Below are positions 44,721 through 54,303 of a stretch of DNA of 64,000 nucleotides, in pieces. A model generated the notes under the pieces. That model was not told the DNA's origin. It was given only the letters and a program-made list of their open reading frames with translations, and did no database searches. The stretch comes from [Clostridium] leptum DSM 753 (GTDB lineage: Bacteria > Bacillota > Clostridia > Oscillospirales > Acutalibacteraceae). The first letter of the stretch is position 1, and each line of letters begins with the position of its first letter. Where the stretch lies: the NCBI GenBank assembly GCA_000154345.1, contig DS480344.1, positions 35,330-99,329 on the forward strand, read 5' to 3'. The translations under genes were made by a program, and so were the position numbers.

Positions 44721-46007
44721 ATGAAAGCAAAAAAAGCGTTAGGCGTTTTGCTGGCGGGTTTACTGGCGGCAGGCGCGCTGGCGGGGTGCAGCAGCGGCAC
44801 CTCCAACAGCTCGGCTCCTGAAAGCGGCTCTGACAGTCAGGGCTCTTCCACAGCGGAATCCCAGGCTCCGGCGGAGGCTTCAGAGGTAGACATTTGGTAC
44901 TATTGGGAGACCGAAAAGCACCAGGAAACCCTGGACAGGGTCATTGGAGAATACAACGACTCCCAGGATGCGGTGTCGGTATCGGCAAAATATATCCCCT
45001 TTGCCGACTTTAAAAAGCAGCTGTCCATCGGAGCCAGCGCGGCGGAGCTTCCCGACCTGGTAATCATCGACAGCCCGGACCACGCCTCTTACGCGGCCAT
45101 GGGAATCTTCGCGGATATCAGCGACAAGGTCAGCGATTGGGATGGGATCGACCAGTATTATGAGGGCCCGCTGAACTCCTGCAAGCTGGACGACAAGCTT
45201 TACGGCCTTCCCTTTGGCAGCAACTGCCTGGCACTGTTCTACAACGAGGATATGCTGGCCGACGCGGGCTGTGAAGCTCCCACCACCTGGGATGAGCTGA
45301 AGGATGTGGCCCAAAAGACAACCCAGGGCAATGTGACCGGCTTCGCCATGTGCTGCCTGCAGAACGAGGAAGGCACCTTTAACTTCACCCCCTGGCTGTG
45401 GAGCACCGGAGCGACCTCTTACGATATCAACAATGATAACGGCATTAAAGCCTTGACCCTGGTAAAGGATCTGGTAGACGCCGGCTCCATGAGCAAGGAA
45501 GTCATCAACTGGACTCAGGGAGACGTAATGAACCAGTTCATCTCCGGCAATATCGCCATGATGGTGAACGGTCCCTGGCAGGTTCCCACGATGAGGGAGC
45601 AGGCTCCCGACCTGAACTGGGATGTCACCCTGCTGCCGAAGGACGCGGAATACGCTTCCTGCCTGGGCGGCGAGAACTTTGGCGTAATCGACGGGGATAA
45701 CGTAGACGCGGCTCTGGATTTCCTGCAGTTTGCCACCTCAAAGGACGAGGTTGCCAGCTACATCGATGATTTCGGTTATATCGCTGCCCGGAAGGACGTA
45801 GCCGAGGGCCAGTTTACGGATGATGAGACGATGCAGAAATTCACTGAAGAAATGCAGTACGCCCAGCCCAGAGGGCCTCACGCCCAATGGCCGGAAATCT
45901 CCGACGCCCTTTCCCTGGCGGTGAACGAGTCCATTACCGGAACCAGCACTCCTGCTGACGCCGCGGCTAAGGCGCAGAGCACCATCGACGGTATTTTGGC
46001 GGAGTAA
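44721..46007 (+). CDS. ABC sugar-binding lipoprotein, copy 1
   Basis: The 428-residue lipoprotein has lipobox LAGC (Cys23), a Ser/Ala-rich spacer and an SBP_bac_1 body. LYGLPFGSNCLALFYNEDML is the typical motif; GNIAMMVNGPWQVPTMREQ the second. It is identical to the protein at 56137 except Thr410 (Ala there). The codon usage is unusually GC-ending compared with earlier loci, suggesting high expression. It precedes a giant surface enzyme instead of permeases; permeases begin only at 63322. Presumably it captures products released by that enzyme. Confidence 0.93.
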   Translation: MKAKKALGVLLAGLLAAGALAGCSSGTSNSSAPESGSDSQGSSTAESQAPAEASEVDIWYYWETEKHQETLDRVIGEYNDSQDAVSVSAKYIPFADFKKQLSIGASAAELPDLVIIDSPDHASYAAMGIFADISDKVSDWDGIDQYYEGPLNSCKLDDKLYGLPFGSNCLALFYNEDMLADAGCEAPTTWDELKDVAQKTTQGNVTGFAMCCLQNEEGTFNFTPWLWSTGATSYDINNDNGIKALTLVKDLVDAGSMSKEVINWTQGDVMNQFISGNIAMMVNGPWQVPTMREQAPDLNWDVTLLPKDAEYASCLGGENFGVIDGDNVDAALDFLQFATSKDEVASYIDDFGYIAARKDVAEGQFTDDETMQKFTEEMQYAQPRGPHAQWPEISDALSLAVNESITGTSTPADAAAKAQSTIDGILAE

Positions 46008-46156
46008 TTGAGAGAAAACGGCGATAGATATCGTTGAGGAAAAGAATCATCAGAGAAAGCTGAGTATCCGGGGAATTTTCTCGGATACTCGCTTTCAAGC
46101 TGGCGAGAGCAAAAGATGCTTCTGAGAAACGGAAATATTTCGAGAGGAGAGAAAAA

Positions 46157-49100
46157 ATGGAACGGTGTAGAAAAATAGCCCGTGGGGCCGCGGCGGGTCT
46201 GCTGTCGGCGGCGGTATTGATGAGCAGTATGCTCACCACAAGCTTTGGGCAGATGCGGGCCAGCGCGGCGGAGGTGAGGAACCCGCAGGCGACGCTGACG
46301 GTAGACCTAGACCCAGCGGTGAACACGGGAGATATTGTCCACGGAGCCGCAGGCTTCCTATATGGCGTCAGCAGTGAGGACGTCCCCACTACCAATACAA
46401 TAGTTCCGCTGAAGTCTAAAATTTTAGTGACTAAGGGCGCTTTGGGAACGGAGCACCCCTATGGAGACGCGTTAGACGTCGCTAAGACTTTCCTGGAGAG
46501 CGGCGGCGAGCAGGTTCAGATGTACAACAGCAATTATTACGGCGTATTCGGCGTTACCGCCACAATTGAACAATACTGTGATGATCTGAAAAATTATATC
46601 TGTCCGGCGGTTGTAGCTTGGAAAGAAGCCTGGAAGGAGGAGCATGGTACTCCCGAGGCTCCAAAAGATAACATTGGCGCTCGGATCGATATTGACGAGG
46701 CGATTGTTTATGTTCCGATTAACGAAGGAACGCCCAACGGTGGAAATTTTCAGAACGCTTGGAAAAGCTTTTATGACGCGATTAAGTCCGTAGATAAAAA
46801 CGCTTCTTTAGCGGGCCCGAATTCTGCCGGATATGGCACCCAATTTACTTCGGGACAGAGCAACAAGAGCTTTGTACAATTTTGTGCCGATAATAACTGT
46901 ATGCCTGACGTTATCACATGGCATGAGTTGCAAACCAATTGTTTAAATGATATGTCTTGGCATATGGATGACTTCCGAAATATCTGGGAGAGTACCGATT
47001 GGAGCAAGTATAATGAAGCCAACGGCACCGAGGGCATTCCGGAAATTCCTCAGATCTGCTTTAACGAGTATGCCGAAATGGACTACTGCGGCGTACCCGG
47101 CCGTTTGGTGAACTGGATTGCCAGAATTGAGGACGAAAAGGCCACTGGCTGCCTGCCCTTCTGGCACCAGGCCAACAACCTGAACGACCTGGCTTCCGGC
47201 GCCAACGAGGGCAACGGGGCCTGGTGGCTGTATAAATGGTACGGCGATATGTCCGGCACCACCCAGCCGGTTTCCACCAGCACAAACTATGACGGCCTTT
47301 ACGGCGTTTCCACCATGGACGAGGCCAAAAAGCTGTCTACAACCCTTCTGGGCGGCTTTACCGGAGACATTACGGTTCAGCTGAATAATGTGACCGCCAC
47401 CAGCACCTTCGCGGATGCCGAAGTGGTTCATGTGTCGGTGCAGGAAACTATGTTTACCGGCTTCCATGGTACGGCGTATGAGACCCCGACGATTTTAGAG
47501 GGTGCTTATCCGGTAAACGACGACGGCAGCGTTACCGTGAAAATCCCGGATACCCTGTTTGAAAACGCGTACAATGTGACCGTCACCCAGGCGAGCGGCG
47601 ATGAAATCGTAGGCCTTGCCCTGAGAAGCTCCAGCGGCGATGTGTATGAAGCGGAAGACGCCGGCCTTTCCGGCGGAGCGTTCGCTTCCAGCGCTGGCAC
47701 AAATCCCAGCTATTATATGTCCAATAACGGCAGCGGCGACCGTGCGGTAGGAATGCCCTCCGGCTCGTCTATGACCTATACGATCAATGTGCCGGCAGAC
47801 GGCAAATACAAGCTGGACTTTAATTACGGCAACGGTCAGGGAACTGAAAGAAACGATATGAATACCCATAACCCGGTAAACGTAAAGCAGACCTTTGCGC
47901 TGGATGGGGGCGAGGCCGAAACCGTCACAATGGAATCCACACTGTTCCAGACTATGACTGGGACAAAGACCTTGTATTACGACCTGACTGTGGGAGAGCA
48001 CCAGATCACTGTGACCACAGCCGACAGCGGCGTCGATGGAAATCTGCTCTTCCACGATTTTGTGCGGGTTTCCTACGCGGGCGTATACGGCCAGGAGCTT
48101 CCAGCCTTTAATAAGGTGTATGAAGCGGAGCTGGCGGATGTCAACCGTCTTTTAGGAAATACCGATTCTACTGTTTCCACCGAGACAAGCCTTGAAGGTT
48201 ATTCCGGCGGCGGTTATGTAATGGGCCTGTCCGACAGGGCCGTGACCGAAGGCGGCGGCATTCGGAACACCGTGGTAGTGGAGGAAAGCGGCCTGTACAA
48301 TATTACTCTGCGGTACCAGTCCAGTCAGGCGGGCGAAGCCAGCATTTATGTGGGCAATACCGCCGTTACCCTGGACCGCGTGAATAAGACGGTATCCCTC
48401 CAGGCGGGAGACGGCTGGCAGGAGGTTACGGCGTCTGTTTACCTGCAAAAGGGAATCAATGTGGTGGATCTGGATACTACCGTTCCCGCGGCTCTGGACT
48501 ACATGCGCGTGCGCGCGCTGCCCGCCCAGGACAGCTCCACCACGATCGAGGCGGAAGACGCGATTCCGGAGGAGCTTGAGGGCTCTATCCAGGTAGCCGA
48601 GAGCGACGGGGCATCCGGTGGAAAATATGTGGTAGGAATGAAGGGCGCCTATCAGGACGCCGATTATTTAGAGTTCACCTACAATGCGCCGGAGGCCGGA
48701 AAATATCAGATGCAGGCATTCCATTCCAATGAGGATCTGGCCGGCAGCCATAGCTACAATATTAAAGTAACGGATAAGTACGCTGTCGTAGATGTAAACG
48801 GAACCTCTCAGTATCCTCAGTTTGAGGGAATTGTGCCGGTACAAGCAGAAAACTTGAAAACCTACTACTTTGTAGACTGTGGAGATCACGATCCGTCTAC
48901 TCTCAGCGAGGGGGACGAGCTGGGCAGCCTTAACTCTGTAACCGACCAGTTGTACGGAAGGGATGCCAAAACCGGGTATTATTGGGGTGTTGCGGCGCTG
49001 AATGAACAAGACACAAAGGCCGAGCCTGGCAGCAGCCATTACACAGATCCTGACGATAAGGGCGTTTACACCAAATATCAAAAGGCCCTGTCAAACAGTG

Positions 49101-51838
49101 CGGCCGATGTAACAGACGGAAAGCCCAAAGAGGCTTCTTTCCGTTACGCCGACAGTCAGGATACGGCCGGAATCAATCCCCGGTGCGTATTTTACAAGTT
49201 TGAACTGGATCCCGGCAAATATGATGTGACCGTAGGCATGAGCAATACCTGGGGCAACGCTGGAAATCCTGTAGTCCGGCTCAGCGCCGATGGAATCGAT
49301 GAAATTGTTTCGGATTCCTATTCCAGCGGCAGCAAAACCCTGAGCGTTGATCTGACCCAGGCGGAACCCAACGACAACGGCAAAGTAGAGCTATCGGTAA
49401 AGGGCACCACTACAGGCGCGACGCTTCAGATGACCTATATCACCATCACAGAACCTGCCAATGACGCGGAGGTGGATTATTTCATTCTGCCTCCCGGAGA
49501 AGAGAAGGTGCCGGTAGATAATATCAGGGATGCCGAGAGCGTCTATACCGGCGAGCTGGCCGACGGCTTTGACTGGCTGATCGATTATCGCAATTTAAAG
49601 AACGATACCGACCGTTACTTCTTCATCAACACCTTCTCCGACGATACCTTCCGTGAGAAAACCATCACCCTAGATCTCCAGAAGGGTGAAAATACCATTC
49701 GCATTTACAATGACAACAGCTGGAACGTGACTTATGGCGGAAGTACGAGCCAGCCGGGACTTAATTACCTGGCAAACTATACACCGAACTTTGATAAGTT
49801 TGTCATTACCCCGATGGCTCTGAACAGCGCGGTAGAGCTGGAAGAGGAGTACACCATAGACGTGGCGAGCACGGAATACGGTATTGCGTCAGCGAATCAG
49901 AACACCGTAGGGGAGAACGGAGAATATACCGTTTCAATGATTCCTGCGGAGGGCAAGGAGATTGTAAACGTTCTGGTTAACGGTGCGGACCGGACAGACG
50001 ATATCGTCTTTGACGAGGCGTCCGGTGCTTATCAGCTGAAAATTTCCGGCGTGTCTGAGGATCAGAAGGTACAGGTGTATTTCAGCAAGCCCAACACCTC
50101 TAAGGACAGCCTGAAAAATCTGTACAACGAATATAAAGACCTTGAGAAAGGAACCTATTCCACTGCGAGCTGGGAGCTGTTCGATGCCGCGAGATCAAAG
50201 GCAGAGTCGGTGCTGAACAAGGACGAACCTCAGCAGTGGGAGATTAACAACGCCTACGATGAGCTGTTAGCCGGTATCAACGGCTTGAAGGACATTGAAA
50301 ACCTGGTTTACTTTGTGGACTGCGGGGATCATGATCCCGTTACTGTGACCTACGGGGATGATTTCGGATTATACAACAGCGTAACAGACCAGATGTATGG
50401 TGTGGACGATAAGGCCGGCTACAGCTGGGGCGTACTGATGATCGATCCCAGAGAGGAAGAAACCCCCGGCGAGGGAGGCCAGGTATCCGGCCCGGAGGAT
50501 AAGGCGGTATATACCAACTATCAAAAAGCGCTTTCCAACAGGGATAGCAATTTTGCAGACGGTCAGGATAAAACAGCGACCTTGCGTTATGCTCATGGCC
50601 AGGATACCGCGGGAATCGATCCCCGGTACGTCGCTTACAAATTTGAACTGGATCCAGGAAAATATGACGTAGAGGTAGGTATGAGCAACACTTGGGGAAA
50701 TGCTGGAAGCCCGATAGTGACTCTCAGTGCCGGTGAAGTGGAAGACGTGGTTTCAGAGCCTTACTCCAGCGGCAGCAAAACCCTGAGCATTGATCTGACC
50801 AATGCGGAAACTAACGACAGCGGCAGAGTAGAGCTGACGGTCAAAGGCACCACTACAGGCGCGACGCTTCAGATGACCTATATCACCATCAATAAGTCGG
50901 TAGAAGCTCCGGTACTCGACCGCTTAGAGGTAGCGGCGCCGACGATTGTGGAATATGAGCTAGGGGAAGAGCTGAATACAGACGGCATGGTAGTCAAGGC
51001 GGTGTACAGCGACGGCAGCAGCAAGGTTCTGACCGCTGAGCAGTATACCTTAAGCGGGTTCTCCTCTGATAAAGCGGGCACAAAAACCGTTACTGTGTCT
51101 TACACGGAGAACGAAATCACAAAGACCGCCTCCTTTGACGTTACCGTAAAGGAAGCGCCGGTTGTGATCCCGGTAGATAAGACCGGCCTGAAGGAAAAGC
51201 TGGACGAGGCCAAGGCGATTGGTCCGGACGGCGTGACAGAGGGAAGCTATGAGAAGCTGCAGAACGCCATTCAGGAGGCCGAGGGAGTGTACAATGATCC
51301 CAACGCCAGCCAGGATGCGGTAAACCAGCAGATTCAAAAGCTGATAGGAGCGATCTCAGGCTTAAAGCCGGTGTTGAGCGGACTGGAGGTAAGCGATCCG
51401 GTCAAGACCGAATACGCCGTGGGAGAACGGCTGGATACCACAGGAATGACGGTGACCGCCCAGTACAGCGATGGAACCACGGTAACGCTGGCCAGCGGCC
51501 AATACACGGTCAGCGGCTTTGACTCAGCGACAGCGGGAGAGAAGCAGGTGACAGTTTCCTACACGGAAGACGGCGTGACCAAGACGGCGGCCTTTACCGT
51601 AACCGTGAAGGAGAGCTCCGGCAGCAGCGAGGATCCAGGCAGCAGTGAAGGACCTGGAACTGGCAGCAGCGGCTCTGAAAGCGGCGGAACAGAATCCGGA
51701 ACCGGCAGCGGGACAGAGAACAATAATAACGCTCAGACCGGCGACGGAATGACAGTGCCGATTATCCTTTTAAGCCTGTTAGTCGCGGCGAGCGCGGGAA
51801 TCGCGGTTGTCTTAGGTAAAAAACGCAGACTAGGATAA
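46157..51838 (+). CDS. Giant wall-anchored GH-A-clan enzyme with CBMs and FIVAR
   Basis: The product is 1893 residues with a signal peptide ending about ASAAE. The N-terminal catalytic domain (about 45-480) looks like a clan GH-A barrel: Glu190 in VPINEGTPNGG and Glu304 in ICFNEYAEMDY are placed as acid/base and nucleophile. A GH39-like family is possible but unproven. Three CBM6/35-like domains follow (VYEAEDAGLSGG about 496; VYEAELADV about 654; TIEAEDAIPEE about 796). Two copies of a malectin-like module beginning YFVDCGDHDP (about 903-1096, 1384-1578), two FIVAR domains (about 1313, 1673) and two Big_3 repeats come next. A Ser/Gly/Glu linker, AQTGD (Ala1859), a membrane helix and KKRRLG end it. 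It acts outside on polysaccharide. It belongs to the duplicated unit with the lipoprotein before it. Confidence 0.85.
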   Translation: MERCRKIARGAAAGLLSAAVLMSSMLTTSFGQMRASAAEVRNPQATLTVDLDPAVNTGDIVHGAAGFLYGVSSEDVPTTNTIVPLKSKILVTKGALGTEHPYGDALDVAKTFLESGGEQVQMYNSNYYGVFGVTATIEQYCDDLKNYICPAVVAWKEAWKEEHGTPEAPKDNIGARIDIDEAIVYVPINEGTPNGGNFQNAWKSFYDAIKSVDKNASLAGPNSAGYGTQFTSGQSNKSFVQFCADNNCMPDVITWHELQTNCLNDMSWHMDDFRNIWESTDWSKYNEANGTEGIPEIPQICFNEYAEMDYCGVPGRLVNWIARIEDEKATGCLPFWHQANNLNDLASGANEGNGAWWLYKWYGDMSGTTQPVSTSTNYDGLYGVSTMDEAKKLSTTLLGGFTGDITVQLNNVTATSTFADAEVVHVSVQETMFTGFHGTAYETPTILEGAYPVNDDGSVTVKIPDTLFENAYNVTVTQASGDEIVGLALRSSSGDVYEAEDAGLSGGAFASSAGTNPSYYMSNNGSGDRAVGMPSGSSMTYTINVPADGKYKLDFNYGNGQGTERNDMNTHNPVNVKQTFALDGGEAETVTMESTLFQTMTGTKTLYYDLTVGEHQITVTTADSGVDGNLLFHDFVRVSYAGVYGQELPAFNKVYEAELADVNRLLGNTDSTVSTETSLEGYSGGGYVMGLSDRAVTEGGGIRNTVVVEESGLYNITLRYQSSQAGEASIYVGNTAVTLDRVNKTVSLQAGDGWQEVTASVYLQKGINVVDLDTTVPAALDYMRVRALPAQDSSTTIEAEDAIPEELEGSIQVAESDGASGGKYVVGMKGAYQDADYLEFTYNAPEAGKYQMQAFHSNEDLAGSHSYNIKVTDKYAVVDVNGTSQYPQFEGIVPVQAENLKTYYFVDCGDHDPSTLSEGDELGSLNSVTDQLYGRDAKTGYYWGVAALNEQDTKAEPGSSHYTDPDDKGVYTKYQKALSNSAADVTDGKPKEASFRYADSQDTAGINPRCVFYKFELDPGKYDVTVGMSNTWGNAGNPVVRLSADGIDEIVSDSYSSGSKTLSVDLTQAEPNDNGKVELSVKGTTTGATLQMTYITITEPANDAEVDYFILPPGEEKVPVDNIRDAESVYTGELADGFDWLIDYRNLKNDTDRYFFINTFSDDTFREKTITLDLQKGENTIRIYNDNSWNVTYGGSTSQPGLNYLANYTPNFDKFVITPMALNSAVELEEEYTIDVASTEYGIASANQNTVGENGEYTVSMIPAEGKEIVNVLVNGADRTDDIVFDEASGAYQLKISGVSEDQKVQVYFSKPNTSKDSLKNLYNEYKDLEKGTYSTASWELFDAARSKAESVLNKDEPQQWEINNAYDELLAGINGLKDIENLVYFVDCGDHDPVTVTYGDDFGLYNSVTDQMYGVDDKAGYSWGVLMIDPREEETPGEGGQVSGPEDKAVYTNYQKALSNRDSNFADGQDKTATLRYAHGQDTAGIDPRYVAYKFELDPGKYDVEVGMSNTWGNAGSPIVTLSAGEVEDVVSEPYSSGSKTLSIDLTNAETNDSGRVELTVKGTTTGATLQMTYITINKSVEAPVLDRLEVAAPTIVEYELGEELNTDGMVVKAVYSDGSSKVLTAEQYTLSGFSSDKAGTKTVTVSYTENEITKTASFDVTVKEAPVVIPVDKTGLKEKLDEAKAIGPDGVTEGSYEKLQNAIQEAEGVYNDPNASQDAVNQQIQKLIGAISGLKPVLSGLEVSDPVKTEYAVGERLDTTGMTVTAQYSDGTTVTLASGQYTVSGFDSATAGEKQVTVSYTEDGVTKTAAFTVTVKESSGSSEDPGSSEGPGTGSSGSESGGTESGTGSGTENNNNAQTGDGMTVPIILLSLLVAASAGIAVVLGKKRRLG

Positions 51839-51877
51839 GCAAGACGCCAAAATACAAACCTTTTACTAACCTCCTGG

Positions 51878-51907
51878 AAAAGCCTCACCCCAAAAGGTGA
51901 GGCTTTT
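51878..51907 (+). terminator. Terminator, loop CCAAAA
   Basis: AAAAGCCTCACC (51878-51889) and GGTGAGGCTTTT (51896-51907) with loop CCAAAA. The counterpart at 62817 has the loop TTTTGG, the exact reverse complement. Confidence 0.85.
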
Positions 51908-51909
51908 CT

Positions 51910-52105
51910 GCGTCTAAGGCTGAAAGGAACAGATATTTATGGCTTGACCCTCTGACGCGCCGCTCGGCACGGTTTCTTACTGAACCGAACGGCCGAAAAG
52001 GGTGGCAAGAAGCTTGGAGCCCCCGCCGGGCAGCGGGAAAACCGTGGGAAATGTGAGGAAAGGGGGCGCCCTGATCTCTGAATACCCTCAATGGGAGGCT
52101 TTTAG
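51910..52105 (+). ncRNA. Candidate structured RNA downstream of surface enzyme, copy 1
   Basis: The stretch is well conserved in both copies, GC-rich and rich in helices: GCGTC with GACGC, GGTT/AACC around TTTCTTACTG, GCCCCC with GGGGGC enclosing CCGC/GCGG. No coding frame is convincing. It follows a terminator, so it would need its own promoter. Conservation alone can be due to the duplication, so the RNA claim is tentative. Confidence 0.35.
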
Positions 52106-52177
52106 TTAATTATCACAGGGACGAAAAGGGATAGAAAATACGTTGTTAATATAGGATATTATTTGTGAAAATTGGCC

Positions 52178-52201
52178 TTTCACAGTGGCTAAGGGATGAA
52201 A
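52178..52201 (+). repeat. TTTCACAGTGGCTA element, copy 2
   Basis: TTTCACAGTGGCTAAGGG then ATGAAA, nearly the same 24 nt as at 6705-6728 beside the sigma-like gene. It lies upstream of the histidine-kinase promoter region. Confidence 0.5.
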
Positions 52202-52231
52202 AATAAATACCTAGTTGATACCCATGAAAAG

Positions 52232-52293
52232 TTTAGATTTGTTCCCAAATCTTAGAAATGTGAGAGTTTACAAATTGTTGAAAATCAGATAAA
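52232..52293 (+). promoter_or_regulatory. Possible kinase-gene promoter with degenerate CTTAG boxes
   Basis: TTTAG (52232-52236) and CTTAGAAATGTGAG (52251-52264) are 19 nt apart. A -10-like GATAAA (52288-52293) begins 23 nt after the second box, the same arrangement as at 44586, 56002 and 63104. It suggests autoregulation of the two-component genes. Confidence 0.45.
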
Positions 52294-52371
52294 ATCAAAT
52301 TAGATTTAAAAAACATTTGTTGTTTTATGCTAAAAATTCTAATATTTATACATTTTCGGATCACCCATTTT

Positions 52372-52415
52372 ATGCTGGTTATCGCCATGTTTGCGAGATA
52401 GCCGGCATTTTTTTT
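52372..52415 (+). terminator. Terminator in the kinase leader
   Basis: ATGCTGGTTATC (52372-52383) pairs with GATAGCCGGCAT (52397-52408, two G-U), followed by eight Ts. It lies between the predicted promoter and the kinase start, so it may attenuate the operon or end a small RNA. The rest of the leader up to 52483 has no clear feature. Confidence 0.8.
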
Positions 52416-52483
52416 ACCTTTTTTGCTTTATCGCGGAATGTCTCATAAACCATGAGATAATAAAGTCTAATGTTATCAAAAGA

Positions 52484-54301
52484 TTGAGAATTGTAACAAA
52501 CAGCCTGCAATTTCGGCTCATATCCGCCTTCTGCCTGATATCGATTCTGCCGCTGGTTTTTATCAATTTGATGTCCTACTACAATACCACGGGAATCGTG
52601 CAGGAAAATACTGACGAATTAGCTGAGGTCAACCTGGTTCAAACGGATAAAAGCGTAAGGTCAACCTTGGCGGCTTATGAAGATTTGCTGTTTCAGCTTT
52701 ATACTGGGGACGATATCGTTAATGATGTAGACGAGTTAAACGCGGGAGGAAATGAGGCTCTTGCTGTGAACCAGCTTCGCAGAACCCTTCGGGGAATTGC
52801 GAATATCAAGGATTCGATACAATGCATTACCATCATTACCGAGTCGGGCGACATAATTTTTTATGATAAGCCTACTGCCTCGTCCATCAAAAATTCATGG
52901 CTGGACACTATGAATTTAACGCCGGAAGAGCTGTACGATAAAATCTCCAACGAGAATAGTACTCAATACATAACGACCCGATACGCCTCAAGCTTTTCCG
53001 CAAAGCCGTATTACCTTTTTCATTTGGCCCATAGGATTGTGGATTACAACAGCATTCACCGGCAGCTCGGTGTTATCATCATCAGCATCGATGAAAGGCT
53101 TTTACACGAGGTATGTAATCAAAATTCGGTGGACGGAGACGATACGCTGCCAGGAAACGTTAATTTTATTGTCGATGATGAAGGCAGGCTGGTGACTTTT
53201 CCAGTACAGCGGAGCATCGAAAATACAGTTCTGCCCATCCCGGAGAGTGAAAACGGATGGCGGGAATCCTACGGGGAGCTCATAGAGGGAAGCGGATTGA
53301 TGGACGGAGATAATTTTGCGATCCACAGCCTGCGGGATGATCTTCTTGGCTGGAGCTTTGTTAATGTATCGGACCAAAGCGTTGTATTTCGGCAGATAGA
53401 AGCGCAGAGGAATCTCATGCTCTTGGCCGTCTTTTTATCAGTGGCTTTTCTGATCGCGGTAATCATTCTAGTGACCCGTCATATGACGGGGTCGATAAAA
53501 AATATCGTCGCGGCCATGAAAAAAGCGGGAGCCGGGGATTTGGCCGTGAGGGTGCGGAGAGACAGAAAGATGCCGTCTGAAATGGAGACGATAACGGACC
53601 AGTTCAACAGAATGATGGGACAAATGAATAAACTGGTGGAAGAAGTGAAGATGGTATCCGCGAGGCAAAAAGACGCAGAAATCACAGCGCTGGAGGCGCA
53701 GATCAATCCCCACTTTTTGTATAACACACTGGATACCATCAACTGGATGGCGATTAACGCGGATCAGTATGAGATCAGCAGTGCCATTGGGGCGCTGGCG
53801 CGCATATTAAGATACGGCATTGATAAGAGCAACAGCATTGTAACGCTGCGGGAAGAAATGGAATGGCTGCAGCAGTACATTTTCCTTCAGCAGACCAGAT
53901 TGAAAAATACATTTTCTTGCCAGATTATCGTACCTCCAGAGCTTTTAGATTGTCTGATTCATAAGCTGATATTTCAGCCGTTTGTGGAAAACGCCATTTT
54001 GCATGGGTTTGAAGGAGTACAACAGCATCACATTCTTATTATCGAGATTCAAGAAAAGCCCAAAGAGCTTCTTAATATTACAATTCACGATAATGGTAAA
54101 GGAATTGAGGCGGCCAAAGTAGAGGAAATTAAACAGGGTATTTTACCGGACAATAAAAGCAAAAACCACCTTGGTATGAAAAATGCTATTGATAGACTGA
54201 AAATGTATTACGGAGAGGATGCGGAATTTATCATTGAAAGTCAGGAGGGAAAAGGAACTACTATAGTGATTCGAATTCCAAAAACACAGGGGAGGGAGTA
54301 A
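52484..54301 (+). CDS. YesM-like sensor histidine kinase
   Basis: The start is uncertain. An in-frame TTG at 52391 lies inside the terminator hairpin, so TTG 52484 is used (605 residues), although its ribosome site is poor. A first membrane helix (FRLISAFCLISILPLVFINL) and an extracytoplasmic sensor of about 270 residues come first. The second helix (LLAVFLSVAFLIAVIILV) and a HAMP linker follow. The phospho-acceptor His410 lies in INPHFLYNTLDTINW, and the ATP-binding part has DNGKGI and LGMKNAIDRL. This is the YesM/LytS class that senses carbohydrate signals. It is encoded 2 nt before its partner regulator. Confidence 0.9.
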   Translation: MRIVTNSLQFRLISAFCLISILPLVFINLMSYYNTTGIVQENTDELAEVNLVQTDKSVRSTLAAYEDLLFQLYTGDDIVNDVDELNAGGNEALAVNQLRRTLRGIANIKDSIQCITIITESGDIIFYDKPTASSIKNSWLDTMNLTPEELYDKISNENSTQYITTRYASSFSAKPYYLFHLAHRIVDYNSIHRQLGVIIISIDERLLHEVCNQNSVDGDDTLPGNVNFIVDDEGRLVTFPVQRSIENTVLPIPESENGWRESYGELIEGSGLMDGDNFAIHSLRDDLLGWSFVNVSDQSVVFRQIEAQRNLMLLAVFLSVAFLIAVIILVTRHMTGSIKNIVAAMKKAGAGDLAVRVRRDRKMPSEMETITDQFNRMMGQMNKLVEEVKMVSARQKDAEITALEAQINPHFLYNTLDTINWMAINADQYEISSAIGALARILRYGIDKSNSIVTLREEMEWLQQYIFLQQTRLKNTFSCQIIVPPELLDCLIHKLIFQPFVENAILHGFEGVQQHHILIIEIQEKPKELLNITIHDNGKGIEAAKVEEIKQGILPDNKSKNHLGMKNAIDRLKMYYGEDAEFIIESQEGKGTTIVIRIPKTQGRE

Positions 54302-54303
54302 GG

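Larger units (their letters stand above)
44581..46007 (+). repeat. Duplicated 1.43-kb unit, copy 1 (leader plus binding protein)
   Basis: 44581-46007 and 55997-57423 are direct repeats with a constant offset of 11,416 nt. By eye the first 1.29 kb are identical. Four differences (45875, 45935, 45948, 45953) cluster in the last 135 nt. Identity stops sharply at AAAAGCTTAG on the left and at the stop codon on the right. Confidence 0.95.
51548..52137 (+). repeat. Shared 3' module, copy 1
   Basis: This 590-nt stretch (C-terminal coding part, terminator and about 230 nt of flank) is repeated at 62397-63076 with high identity. The second copy carries an extra 90 nt from an 18-nt tandem repeat. Confidence 0.9.

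Noticed and set aside
44594..44821. 75-codon frame over the lipoprotein leader, also at 56010-56237
   Set aside because: It starts before the predicted -10 element, runs into the lipoprotein gene in another frame and is conserved only through the duplication.
51885..52091. 68-codon minus-strand frame present again at 62824-63030
   Set aside because: Its presence in both copies follows from the DNA duplication; it overlaps the terminator and shows no coding-type substitution pattern.
52391..52483. Longer start of the histidine kinase at TTG 52391
   Set aside because: That codon is inside the loop of a terminator hairpin with eight Ts, so the added 31 residues are unlikely to be translated.
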